Source: Lactobacillus ultunensis DSM 16047 (GTDB lineage: Bacteria > Bacillota > Bacilli > Lactobacillales > Lactobacillaceae). From it: 57,335 nucleotides of DNA. A program made the position numbers and the translations under genes. The notes beneath the pieces were generated by a model. It saw only the letters and a program-made list of their open reading frames with translations. It was not told the DNA's origin and ran no database searches. Shown here piece after piece: positions 8,096 through 16,146 of this stretch. Location: the NCBI RefSeq assembly GCF_001436305.1, contig NZ_AZFO01000010.1, forward strand, positions 1 to 57,335, written 5' to 3'. Each line of letters begins with the position of its first letter. The stretch's first letter is position 1.

Positions 8096-9214
8096 TTACC
8101 TCCGTCTGCGAGGACGCGGATTACGATAAGCTAGATCAAGACCCTGTTTTTTAGCTTCAAGCATCGTATCAGTATAGCGATAGCGATCTTGATGGGCCCA
8201 ATCAAATTTTTTCTCAATCTTATCCTCTTGATTATTTCTAATCAGATCAATTAAATCTGGATTAAGCATAACCGCTCTTCCCATCGCCAAAAACTCTGCC
8301 CAGCCAGTGTTATAAGCATCAATTAAATCTTTCCCAGTAAATAATTCTCCAACACCAATCAAAGGCAGTTTTCCATTAATTCGATCATGAATGACTTGAA
8401 TTCTAGGCAATTTAGTATCCGCTCCACGTCGTACATGATGATAAAATCCTAATAAGGACACATGCAGATATTGCAATGGCTTGGTAACTAATTTATCAAT
8501 AAACTTTAATGTATCCGCCATTGTAAATCCTTGACGTGGTCGCTCAGGAGAAAAGCGATAGCCGATAATAAAATCAGGACGATTTAATTTTTTGCGAACT
8601 GCATCAATTTCATCAATGATAGCCAGAGCAAATTTGGTTCGTCTTTCAAAATCGCCACCCCAGCGGTCATCCCTGAAATTGATGTTAGGAGCGAAAAACT
8701 GTTCAATTAACCAACCGTTGGAGCCTTGAATTTCGACACCATCCATACCTGCTTTGATTGCTAATGTCGCTGCTTTTGCAAAACTATGTATTATTCGAAT
8801 TACCTCATCATCAGACATTTCTTCTGCAGAACGTATCTTAGATGGAGCTTCAACTCCATACCCTTGGGTCATCCATTTTCTGGCTTTATATCCTGAATGA
8901 CCAAGTTGCATAATTACTTTTGTACCTTGATCGTGACCGATTTTGACGTATTCTTTTAAAGTCTTAAGATGAATATTGCTAAAAGCATTTGGAGATTCAA
9001 AGCCTATACCGGAAGGATCAACATTAGTAAATGGCATAATCCACATTCCAAAACCATGTAAACGATCTCTCCAAAAGTTTCTAGCCGAATCAGTTAATTC
9101 ACCATTTGGACCTGAATCATAAACTGTCAATGGAGCTACCACTAAGTGGTTTTTAATAGATACGCCATTGTTTAAAACATATGGTGTAAACAATGGTTGA
9201 TATTCTTTTTTCAT
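8096..9214 (-). CDS. Old Yellow Enzyme family oxidoreductase A, His-to-Gln variant
   Basis: A 372-residue paralogue of OYE-B and first gene of the operon. It keeps VVAPLTVYDSGPNGEL, RWGGDFERR (184-192) and the phosphate loop MGRAVMLNPD (311-320). The substrate-binding motif reads EIQGSNGWLIEQF: the conserved His is Gln163 while Asn166 stays. This should change which substrates hydrogen-bond over the flavin. The protein ends PRPRRRR, and these codons (CGG AGG TAA) double as the ribosome site of the next gene, which explains the odd basic tail. A promoter with the shared 27-base motif lies upstream and an HxlR regulator is divergent. Confidence 0.88.
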   Translation of the reverse strand: MKKEYQPLFTPYVLNNGVSIKNHLVVAPLTVYDSGPNGELTDSARNFWRDRLHGFGMWIMPFTNVDPSGIGFESPNAFSNIHLKTLKEYVKIGHDQGTKVIMQLGHSGYKARKWMTQGYGVEAPSKIRSAEEMSDDEVIRIIHSFAKAATLAIKAGMDGVEIQGSNGWLIEQFFAPNINFRDDRWGGDFERRTKFALAIIDEIDAVRKKLNRPDFIIGYRFSPERPRQGFTMADTLKFIDKLVTKPLQYLHVSLLGFYHHVRRGADTKLPRIQVIHDRINGKLPLIGVGELFTGKDLIDAYNTGWAEFLAMGRAVMLNPDLIDLIRNNQEDKIEKKFDWAHQDRYRYTDTMLEAKKQGLDLAYRNPRPRRRR

Positions 9215-9263
9215 GTTGAACCTCTTTTCTATTTTACTTACTTTTTGTTAGCTGACATTTATT

Positions 9264-9313
9264 ATATTAAATTCTTAAAAAAATAAAACAAGTACGCAGA
9301 TTTTTATTCCTTA
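9264..9313 (-). promoter_or_regulatory. OYE operon promoter with shared 27-base motif
   Basis: Minus-strand TTGTTT -35 (9286-9291) and TAATAT -10 (9264-9269) are spaced 16 bases, the same geometry as at 2129-2156. The motif at 9287-9313 is 26/27 identical to 2152-2178 and overlaps the -35. Because it lies between the operon and the divergent HxlR gene, it is probably the HxlR binding site. Confidence 0.7.
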
Positions 9314-9315
9314 AA

Positions 9316-9346
9316 ATAAAAAAAGCCCGAGTTTATGGGCTTTTAA
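9316..9346 (-). terminator. Terminator-like hairpin between OYE operon and HxlR gene
   Basis: AAAAGCCC and GGGCTTTT form a perfect 8-bp stem. Read on the minus strand it is followed by a long T-rich run (TTTTTTTATTTT), as in an intrinsic terminator. No minus-strand gene precedes it, so it may shield the OYE promoter from antisense transcription or be a relic of a lost gene. Confidence 0.55.
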
Positions 9347-9417
9347 GATACTATTCTTATTAATCTGATTTTTTTTGTTAAAATTAAGTTAGTTAAAAAA
9401 TATCAGGTGAAGATAAA

Positions 9418-9821
9418 ATGAAAAAAATAAATATGATCAAATTGTTAAACGATTCAATGAAGAAATGCCCGAATATTGTCCTATTACTTATTCAATGAAA
9501 GTTTTAGGTTCAAAGTGGAAAATCCCAATTATTTTTAAGTTAATGATTGAAGATGGCCAGCATTACAACCATTTAAAAAGAATGATTGGCGACAATATTA
9601 CCAATTTTATGTTAACTAAAAGCTTACGTGAATTAGAAGCCGATGGACTGATTATTCGGCATGACGATCATCAAGTCCCTCCGTCTGTTACCTATCATTT
9701 AACACCCCTTGGAAAAGATTTAGCCATGACGATGAATCAATTATTTGACTGGGGACAAGAATTATATTCAAATAAAGAAAAAAATTCTTCCAATTCCATT
9801 GATCACCTGAAACAGCAGTAA
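9418..9821 (+). CDS. HxlR-family redox-type regulator, frameshift in A7 near start
   Basis: The open frame from 9465 encodes 118 residues (MPEYCPITYSMKVLGSKWKIPI), the winged-helix core of HxlR regulators. A better start is the ATG at 9418 with an AGGTGA site 7 bases before it. Adding one A to the A7 run at 9421-9427 would join it in frame, giving MKKNKYDQIVKRFNEEMPEYC. As written, the ATG at 9418 leads to a short dead-end frame. The Cys in EYCPITY corresponds to the N-terminal redox-sensing Cys of YodB/HypR-like members that respond to quinones or disulfide stress. It faces the OYE operon. Translation from 9465 lacks a clear ribosome site. Confidence 0.8.
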
Positions 9822-10178
9822 CCATCTTGTTTAAGAAAACTCATATCTTCAAACAAAGTGTACTCTGTATAAGAACCATCAATACTACGGGCCCATATCA
9901 CCCATCATGGTAATTACCTTTTGCCCCACCTTAAACTTGGAGCCTTCAAACGTCTTGGTAATAACACTTGCGCCTTCGATACCTAAGATACGTAGGAACT
10001 TGAAGTCAGGATCTAATTCTCCTTTACGACTAGTAACTTCAGATTCATTAACATCGAAGGCTTTAATTTGGATTAAATCATAACCATTCTTTACCTCAGG
10101 AATATCAACTTGACTAACTTTTAATTCATCAGTCTTACATGGCTTAGTAAGTACTACTGTATTCATTTTTTCTGTCAT
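9803..10178 (-). pseudogene. Truncated zinc-type alcohol dehydrogenase / quinone oxidoreductase
   Basis: The first 97 residues (MTEKMNTVVLTKPCKTDEL, then RILGIEGASVITKTFEGSKF) match the GroES-like N-terminal domain of MDR oxidoreductases, normally about 320 residues. The frame stops at 9885 after GDMGP. Removing one C from the CCC near 9890 restores GRSIDGSYTEYTLFEDMSF before the sequence ends at about 9803 against the convergent HxlR gene. The NAD-binding domain is wholly absent. It is a non-functional 5' remnant. Confidence 0.8.
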
Positions 10179-10214
10179 TTAAGTATTTACCCTGACGGTT
10201 TAAAACATTATTGG

Positions 10215-10580
10215 TTGATCCCAGCTAATCCAAGTTATTTTGATATTATGAATGCTTTTAATGACACAGATAATATCATTTGGAAACAAAGTACCAAGAT
10301 TAAGCCAGGTGATATTGTTTTCATGTATGTTGGTTCACCTATCTCTGCAATTATTCATCAATGTAAAGTGTTGGAAGTCAATATTCCTTATGATTACCAA
10401 GGTAAGAATTTAAAAATCACCCATGTAATGCGGATTCAACGTATTGCTTCTTATCCTAAAAACGAGTATACCTTCAAGAAGTTAGCTGATTATGATGTGC
10501 GCGCAATTCGTGGACCACGCCATGTTCCGGAGAAGTTGTTGAAGGATTTATTGAAAAGACAAAAAGCATCAAGCCACTAG
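10215..10580 (+). CDS. EVE-like domain protein, 5' end altered
   Basis: About 121 residues from a TTG at 10215. The conserved opening is YWLIPANPSYFDIMNAF, and in-frame codons for HYW lie upstream of the TTG, but no ATG or convincing ribosome site is present. The natural start appears lost where the gene abuts the decayed alcohol dehydrogenase, so expression is uncertain. The remainder (KPGDIVFMYVGSP, RAIRGPRHVPEKLLK) aligns with the protein at the left edge of the window. Family assignment to EVE/PUA-like base-binding domains is by resemblance. Confidence 0.6.
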   Translation: MIPANPSYFDIMNAFNDTDNIIWKQSTKIKPGDIVFMYVGSPISAIIHQCKVLEVNIPYDYQGKNLKITHVMRIQRIASYPKNEYTFKKLADYDVRAIRGPRHVPEKLLKDLLKRQKASSH

Positions 10581-10590
10581 CTTGATGCTT
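10554..10590 (-). terminator. Terminator of the aldo/keto reductase pair
   Basis: Perfect 11-bp inverted repeat AAGCATCAAGC with a 5-base loop, followed on the minus strand by TTTTTGTCTTTT. It overlaps the last codons of the EVE-like gene on the other strand. Confidence 0.75.
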
Positions 10591-10605
10591 AATTAATGAA
10601 CAGCT

Positions 10606-11475
10606 TTATCTTCTCAATTTTTTCAAACTTGAGCCAAAGATTTGTTCAATGGTAGTTGGGTCATGGTGGTCAAAGAATTGACTGACGTTCTTGTCCAAAC
10701 CAGCAATCTTCTTCATATCGTCATCACTTAATTCAAAGTCAAAGACATCAATGTTTTCCTTTTGACGAGTATCGTGTACTGATTTTGGAATAACGATAAT
10801 TCCACGTTGAAGAAGCCAACGCAAGATTACTTGACCGTTCGATTTGCTGTATTTTTCACCAATTTCGTGTAAAACCGGATTAGTGAAGATACCATCTTTA
10901 CCTTCCGCAAATGGAGCCCAGGCTTCAACAGTCACACCATCTTTTTGATTCCATTTAATCTCAGATTCACGTTGGAACTATGGATTAACTTCGATTTGGT
11001 TGACAGCAGGTCTTACATTACTCATCAATTGCAAATTTATCATTTGTTCAGGCCAAAAGTTTGAAACACCGATTGACTTAATCTTGCCAGCTTTCTGTGC
11101 ATCTTCTAAGGCACGCCAAGCACCAGCTACATCACCATAAGCTTGGTGTAAAAGCATCAAGTCAAGGTAATCAGTACCTAATTCTTCCAGGTCATTATTG
11201 ATAGACTTAGTTGCTTTTTCGTAAGTAAAGTTGGAAACCCATAATTTAGTAGTTAAAAAGATGTCGTCACGATTTACATCACTATTTTTAATTGCATCCC
11301 CAACTGCTTTTTGATTATTATAGGCTTCTGCTGTGTCAATTAGGCGGTAACCATTGGCAATTGCTGATTCAACAGCTTTAACTGCTTCGTCATGGTCCGG
11401 AATTTGAAAGACACCAAAACCCAGTTGAGGCATTTCATTGCCATCATTTAATTTCTTTGTTGGAATCTGTGCCAT
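10606..11475 (-). pseudogene. Aldo/keto reductase with in-frame amber stop
   Basis: From the ATG at 11475 (AGGAG 7 bases upstream) the frame runs MAQIPTKKLNDGNEMPQLGF to ...NQIEVNP and stops with TAG at 10978. The same frame continues without shift through FQRESEIKWNQKDG and EAWAPFAEGKDG to 10606. The stop replaces the Tyr expected in the family motif VNPYFQ, so this is a single-base nonsense mutation. All AKR landmarks remain on both sides: IDTAEAYNN (Asp, Tyr), TTKLW (Lys), LLHQ (His), and the cofactor segment PKSVHDTRQKENIDVFDF. It is about 66% like its intact neighbour by eye and looks freshly inactivated. Confidence 0.85.
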
Positions 11476-11490
11476 AGTATTTCTCCTCAT

Positions 11491-12354
11491 TTAATCATTT
11501 GCATGAACGTCAAAAGCATTTAGTAACATATCTGCTACACCTGGTGCATCAGGATCATGCATTCCTTTGCCCTTATCTAGTACACGAATAGCATCCATTT
11601 CGTCGCTAGTTAATTCAAAGTCAAAAATATCTTTGTTGGATTTAATTCTTGCTTCATGGACAGATTTAGGAAAAACAATCACGCCTTCTTGGTGTTCAAA
11701 GCGCAACATAATTTGACCAACATCCTTGTTATATTTTTTGGCAAGTTTATTCAGAATCGGCTCATTGAATAAGTCCTTGTTCCCTTCACCCAATGGTGCC
11801 CAAGCTTCCAAGGTAATACCATTCTGGGCCATTACTCTACGTAGTTCTTTTTGTTGAGAATATGGATTAAATTCGACCTGGTTAACTGAAGGAACATTTT
11901 CTGTAAAAATATCTTTCCATTTATCCCAAATCTTGGGTGTTACATTAGAAATACCAATTGAACGAATCTTACCGGCTTTCTTTGCTTCCACCATCGCACG
12001 CCAAGCTTCATCTACCTTGCCGTATGGTTGGTGAATTAGGTAGAGATCAATGTAGTCTAAACCGAGCTTCTCTAAAGAAGTATCAATTGCCTTCTTAGCA
12101 TCTTCGTATGCGTAATCTTGCAACCACATTTTTGAAGTTACCCAGATTTGATCACGAGGGATGCCACTATCACGAATTACCTTACCTACTTCAGCTTCGT
12201 TAAAGTATGCTACAGCGGTATCGATGTGACGATAACCCAATTTTAATGCTTGGCTGACTGCTTTATAAGTTGAGCCATCAGCAGGAATTTGAAATACACC
12301 AAAACCAATTGCAGGGATCTTATTGCCATCATTTAATTTAAAAGTTTCAACCAT
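11491..12354 (-). CDS. Aldo/keto reductase (2,5-diketogluconate reductase type)
   Basis: About 287 residues from the second of two adjacent ATGs (12354), 7 bases after AGGAG. The catalytic tetrad is visible in IDTAVAYFNEAEVG (Asp and Tyr), TSKMWLQ (Lys) and YLIHQPYG (His). The NADPH site is PKSVHEARIKSNKDIFDF near the C-terminus. Expected role is NADPH-dependent reduction of aldehydes, ketones or methylglyoxal in the cytosol. It precedes the inactivated copy by 15 bases in the same operon and is divergent from a LysR regulator 109 bases away, the usual arrangement for local control. Confidence 0.9.
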   Translation of the reverse strand: MVETFKLNDGNKIPAIGFGVFQIPADGSTYKAVSQALKLGYRHIDTAVAYFNEAEVGKVIRDSGIPRDQIWVTSKMWLQDYAYEDAKKAIDTSLEKLGLDYIDLYLIHQPYGKVDEAWRAMVEAKKAGKIRSIGISNVTPKIWDKWKDIFTENVPSVNQVEFNPYSQQKELRRVMAQNGITLEAWAPLGEGNKDLFNEPILNKLAKKYNKDVGQIMLRFEHQEGVIVFPKSVHEARIKSNKDIFDFELTSDEMDAIRVLDKGKGMHDPDAPGVADMLLNAFDVHAND

Positions 12355-12393
12355 CATTTTTCTCCTGTTCTTTAACTTACACATAGCATGTTA

Positions 12394-12406
12394 ATAGAAA
12401 ATCTAT
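12394..12406. promoter_or_regulatory. Candidate LysR operator between divergent genes
   Basis: ATAGAAAATCTAT, a dyad with arms ATAG/CTAT of the T-N11-A type used by LysR regulators, lies midway between the reductase and LysR starts. Weak evidence. Confidence 0.3.
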
Positions 12407-12462
12407 GGTTTGAAAATTCAAAGATAGGTATGGTAGTATACGCTTAGCGTAAGGTGAAGAAT

Positions 12463-13329
12463 ATGATTGATAATTATCTGTTAGAAGAATTAGTAGCATT
12501 TAACAAATATCAAACTTTAGCTAAGACAGCTAAACATTTGGGACTCTCCCAGCCTGCGATTACTCGTGGCACTAAGAAGCTAGAGCAAGAGTTGAATTTA
12601 AAACTTTTTGATAGACAGCCTAATAAGATTACTTTAAATGAAACAGGAAGATTTGCTGCAGAAAAGGCAGAAAAAGTATTAGTAGTCAACCGTAGTTTTG
12701 TTAGTGAGGTCAAAAGTTTCAATCAAAATCAAACTAAAGTGGTTATCGCTTCAATAGCTCCTGGTCCCTTAATGATAGCTAAAAGAATCGATGATACTAA
12801 TATTCAATTTGAAGATAAACTACTATCTGATAAGAATTTGAATCAACTATTAATTGATCAACAATACACTATAATTTTTACTAATTACCCTCTTCAAGAT
12901 AAAAACATCAGTAATTCCTATCTAGGACAAGAATCTCTAATTGCTAATCTTAACGAATTCACGCCTTTAGCTAATCGAAATGAAGTTAGTTTCCAAGATC
13001 TGCAAGGTATGAGTTTTATTGTTTTACGTGACATTGGTATTTGGCGTGATTTGATTCAAAAAAAAATACCTGATGCTAAGTTTTTGTATCAAAATGATCG
13101 TAATAACTTTGATGAAATTAAGAATTATTCTGTTTTCCCGTATTTTACAACCAATATCTCTCATCTTGATCCACTATGGCAAAAACAAGAAATGGCTGAT
13201 CGACGTCCTGTAAAAATAAGTGATGAAACAGCTACGATGACCTTCTATGCCAATTATTTAGGTAAAAACAAAAAACGGCTTCTGCCCTTTATTACCTCTT
13301 TACAAGATGAATGGGCAAAAATCGATTAA
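12463..13329 (+). CDS. LysR-family transcriptional regulator
   Basis: About 288 residues. The ATG at 12463 is chosen because AAGG lies 7-8 bases upstream; the GTG at 12454 is too close. The N-terminal helix-turn-helix is AKTAKHLGLSQPAITRGTKKLEQELNLKLF (split: LGLSQPAITRGTKKLE is the recognition part), residues about 20-50. The rest is a periplasmic-binding-like effector domain with low similarity to characterised members. Divergent from the aldo/keto reductases, which it probably controls. Confidence 0.88.
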   Translation: MIDNYLLEELVAFNKYQTLAKTAKHLGLSQPAITRGTKKLEQELNLKLFDRQPNKITLNETGRFAAEKAEKVLVVNRSFVSEVKSFNQNQTKVVIASIAPGPLMIAKRIDDTNIQFEDKLLSDKNLNQLLIDQQYTIIFTNYPLQDKNISNSYLGQESLIANLNEFTPLANRNEVSFQDLQGMSFIVLRDIGIWRDLIQKKIPDAKFLYQNDRNNFDEIKNYSVFPYFTTNISHLDPLWQKQEMADRRPVKISDETATMTFYANYLGKNKKRLLPFITSLQDEWAKID

Positions 13330-13422
13330 AGATCGTTTTTAAAATCATTACAATCAAAGAAATTAAAGTCATATTTCAAAGACAAAGTCGCATTTGAAAA
13401 TTTAGTTAATTATAAAAATTTC

Positions 13423-14766
13423 TTAATTCTTAAAGCTATGAACTGGAGCAGGAATAAGTCCTCCACGATTAATTAAATTTGTACTTGAAGCAGGGTTAAC
13501 TGGCATAATTGGTGCATGTCCAAGCAATCCACCAAAGTCTACTTCGTCTCCAACATCTTTACCTGGTACAGGAATCACTCTCACTGCCGTAGTCTTATTA
13601 TTGATCATCCCAATTGCTGCCTCATCAGCAATCATACCGCTGATTGTCGTAGCGGGCGTAGAACCAGGAATAGCAATCATATCTAAACCAACTGAACAAA
13701 CTGCAGTCATTGCTTCTAGCTTTGAAATTGTTAAAGTGCCAGTTTCTGCAGCGGTAATCATATTGGCATCTTCAGAAACTGGAATAAAAGCACCTGATAA
13801 ACCACCAACATGACTGCAAGCCATAATTCCGCCCTTTTTGACGGCATCGTTAAGCATTGCTAAAGCAGCAGTAGTACCATGAGCACCCACTTGACCGACA
13901 CCAATTTCTTCCAAAACTTCTGCTACGGAATCTCCAGCTGCTGCAGTTGGTGCTAAGGACAAATCAACGATACCAAAAGGTACATGAAGACGTTCAGCGG
14001 CAACAGTACCAACTAATTGACCCATACGAGTAATTTTAAAGGCAGTCTTCTTAATTGTTTCAGCGACGACATCCATTGACTCACCCTTAACTTTTTCTAA
14101 AGCTGCTTTAACTACGCCTGGACCTGAGACACCAGTATTAATAACTACATCAGGTTCACTCACACCATGAAAACCACCAGCCATAAATGGATTATCTTCC
14201 ACTGCATTACAAAAAGTTACAAGCTTGGCATTAGTCATGTAATCAAGTTTAGAAGCTTCAACGACTACTTCGCCCATTCGTTTAACAGCATCCATATTAA
14301 TTCCGCTTTTAGTTGAGCCAATATTTACTGATGCACAAACGTATTTAGTCTCAGCCAACGCTTCTGGTAGAGAATCAATTAAAGTATGACTGCCTTTTTG
14401 ATAGCCTTTATTAACTAAAGCAGTATAGCCACCAATGAAATCAATACCTAAAACTTCAGCGGCACGATTTAAAGTTTTTGCATATTTAACATAATCATGA
14501 TCCTTACTAGCAGCAGCAATTAAAGCGATGGGTGTCACTGTAATTCGTTTATTGGCAATCGGAATGCCATATTCTGTTTCGATTGCTTGCCCCACTTTTA
14601 CTAGATCTTTGGCTTTTGTCGTGATCTTATCATAGATCTTTTGACAAGCTCGGTCGCTATCACTGTCAATGCAGTCAAAAAGTGATATTCCCATTGTAAT
14701 TGTTCGAATATCAAGATTTTCACTGGAAAGCATTTGACTAGTTTCAAAAATTTGCTTTGAATCCAT
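13423..14766 (-). CDS. UPF0210 / PFL family protein
   Basis: A 447-residue member of the UPF0210 (DUF711, PFL_3) family, conserved in Firmicutes and archaea. Recognised by [18 protein letters not shown] near the N-terminus, [19 protein letters not shown], and the glycine-rich C-terminal [13 protein letters not shown]. Relatives resemble glycyl-radical enzymes in fold, but no glycyl-radical loop is obvious here and the biochemical role is not established. It follows the ACT-domain gene by 12 bases, and the pair is conserved as a unit in many genomes, which suggests that an amino acid sensed by the ACT protein modulates it. Confidence 0.88.
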   Translation of the reverse strand: MDSKQIFETSQMLSSENLDIRTITMGISLFDCIDSDSDRACQKIYDKITTKAKDLVKVGQAIETEYGIPIANKRITVTPIALIAAASKDHDYVKYAKTLNRAAEVLGIDFIGGYTALVNKGYQKGSHTLIDSLPEALAETKYVCASVNIGSTKSGINMDAVKRMGEVVVEASKLDYMTNAKLVTFCNAVEDNPFMAGGFHGVSEPDVVINTGVSGPGVVKAALEKVKGESMDVVAETIKKTAFKITRMGQLVGTVAAERLHVPFGIVDLSLAPTAAAGDSVAEVLEEIGVGQVGAHGTTAALAMLNDAVKKGGIMACSHVGGLSGAFIPVSEDANMITAAETGTLTISKLEAMTAVCSVGLDMIAIPGSTPATTISGMIADEAAIGMINNKTTAVRVIPVPGKDVGDEVDFGGLLGHAPIMPVNPASSTNLINRGGLIPAPVHSFKN

Positions 14767-14778
14767 TTTTCTTCCTTC

Positions 14779-15045
14779 TTAAAGTCCATGCATGGCACTA
14801 AATAATTCTTCATTACGCAAGTTGATCTCAACGTTCAATTTTTGCCCTAGTTTGTTTAAGCAATCATTAAGCTTAACTAAATCTTCATCTTCAGGAACAT
14901 TGACCATCATCGTCATGACAAAATTATCTGCCATCAAAGTTTGCGATACATCCAAAATATTGATTTTCTCATCAGCTAAAGTTTTGCTAACTTGAGCAAT
15001 AATTCCTATTTTATCTTTTCCAACTGTGGTTAAAATGGCTCTCAT
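14779..15045 (-). CDS. ACT-domain protein (UPF0237)
   Basis: An 88-residue single ACT domain: MRAILTTVGKDKIGIIAQV at the N-terminus is the glycine-containing ligand loop, then LADEKINILDVSQTLM and the MMVNVP strand. Such domains dimerise and bind amino acids. No catalytic part. A good ribosome site (AAGGATATTACCC region) precedes the ATG. First gene of the pair with the UPF0210 protein. Confidence 0.88.
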   Translation of the reverse strand: MRAILTTVGKDKIGIIAQVSKTLADEKINILDVSQTLMADNFVMTMMVNVPEDEDLVKLNDCLNKLGQKLNVEINLRNEELFSAMHGL

Positions 15046-15205
15046 GGGTAATATCCTTCTTTCTGATTTTCTTTGATTCTAGCGGAAAAGGTTGAATGAA
15101 ACAAGCTCTAATTCATTTAATTATTCAAGAAATTTGGTTCTAAAACATTACAGCATGGGAAATTGGTTTTTCCCAGACATTTTTTTATCTAATAGAAACT
15201 GATAA

Positions 15206-15910
15206 CTAAGCAAATAAGTTAGGATTATTTTTAGGATGTTTATCTAAAAATTTACTAACATACAGACGTTTAGAATATTCGCTAAATTGATAATTCGCTC
15301 TAGAAGCTTTATCTTCCAACTCCTTTTCCGTTTTTGTAAGTTTAGGTGGATGAGACGCAATACCCATTTCTTTTTCAAATTCTTCAAGAGTCATAGATTT
15401 TCCTAAATCTTCATCTTCACTTTCCTTAAGTTCTTGGAAGATTCTTTCTTGTTCTTTCTTAAAAGTCTCATTGTCATATCCCCAAAAGGAAGCATTGTAC
15501 AAGATATCAACTATCAAATCTTCCAAATAATATTGTGTTAATCCATCATCCGAAACTAAATACCCCATAATTTCATCACGATTAGTTAGTTCGTAACCAT
15601 AATTCTGTGGATTGTCTTTCTGATAAATTTCATTAAGAAATGTTAATTCAAAGTTAGGTTCCTTAAAACCATTGTGCAATACCCAATATGAATAAAAAAT
15701 GCCATAGTTCTTATTTTCGGGAAATTTAGGCGTAATTTCTTTTAATTCATGAATAAATTCTGTAATAGTTTCTCTAGCTATAGTTTTTGCTTCATCAATT
15801 GGTTTTTCTTCGGGGAAGTCTTCAATCGATGATGCAGAATAACGATATAAATAAGTATTGATGATATCTTTCTCGTCCAATGATTTTAGGACTTCTTGTA
15901 CTGTTTTCAT
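15206..15910 (-). CDS. Hypothetical acidic cytosolic protein, paralogue of 35155-35826
   Basis: 234 residues, no signal peptide, rich in Glu, Asp and Lys. The N-terminus MKTVQEVLKSLDEKDIIN and the C-terminus YSEYSKRL-type segment (QFSEYSKRLYVSKFL) match the protein at 35155-35826 (MKTVQETLKTINEKTLID and KYSEYSRKLELKKIM). Shared internal features are a LTQYYLEDLIVDI versus LTQAYLLDLLVEI helix and a following FWGYDNETF versus LFGFKQEGL. It resembles a family annotated only as a domain of unknown function in lactobacilli. Relatives of this kind are sometimes found near toxin or immunity genes, but nothing here proves that. Confidence 0.7.
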   Translation of the reverse strand: MKTVQEVLKSLDEKDIINTYLYRYSASSIEDFPEEKPIDEAKTIARETITEFIHELKEITPKFPENKNYGIFYSYWVLHNGFKEPNFELTFLNEIYQKDNPQNYGYELTNRDEIMGYLVSDDGLTQYYLEDLIVDILYNASFWGYDNETFKKEQERIFQELKESEDEDLGKSMTLEEFEKEMGIASHPPKLTKTEKELEDKASRANYQFSEYSKRLYVSKFLDKHPKNNPNLFA

Positions 15911-16095
15911 TGCTAGCTCTTTTCTTTATTCCATTATTGTCAGTTGTATATTAAGTTTACTAAAATTATAAAAATTGAGAAAGTACAATAAAACCAGAAA
16001 AAACTGCTTTCAAGAAATTTCAAGTGCAAATCATAATTACTAAAAATACTTAGGCATCGATAAAGAATATTTACCAGTTCATTCAATCCAATCAA

Positions 16096-16142
16096 AGTTA
16101 AAAAGGTCAAGCAATGTCATATCAACACTACTTGACCTTTTG
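16096..16142 (-). terminator. Terminator after the acetyltransferase
   Basis: An 11-bp stem AAAAGGTCAAG/CTTGACCTTTT around a 19-base loop, with T-rich sequence on its minus-strand downstream side, directly after the stop codon of the O-acetyltransferase. Confidence 0.75.
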
Positions 16143-16146
16143 ATTA

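Noticed and set aside
15150-15190. GGGAAA/TTTCCC hairpin after the hypothetical at 15206.
   Set aside because: The stem is short and lacks a convincing T run on the minus strand.
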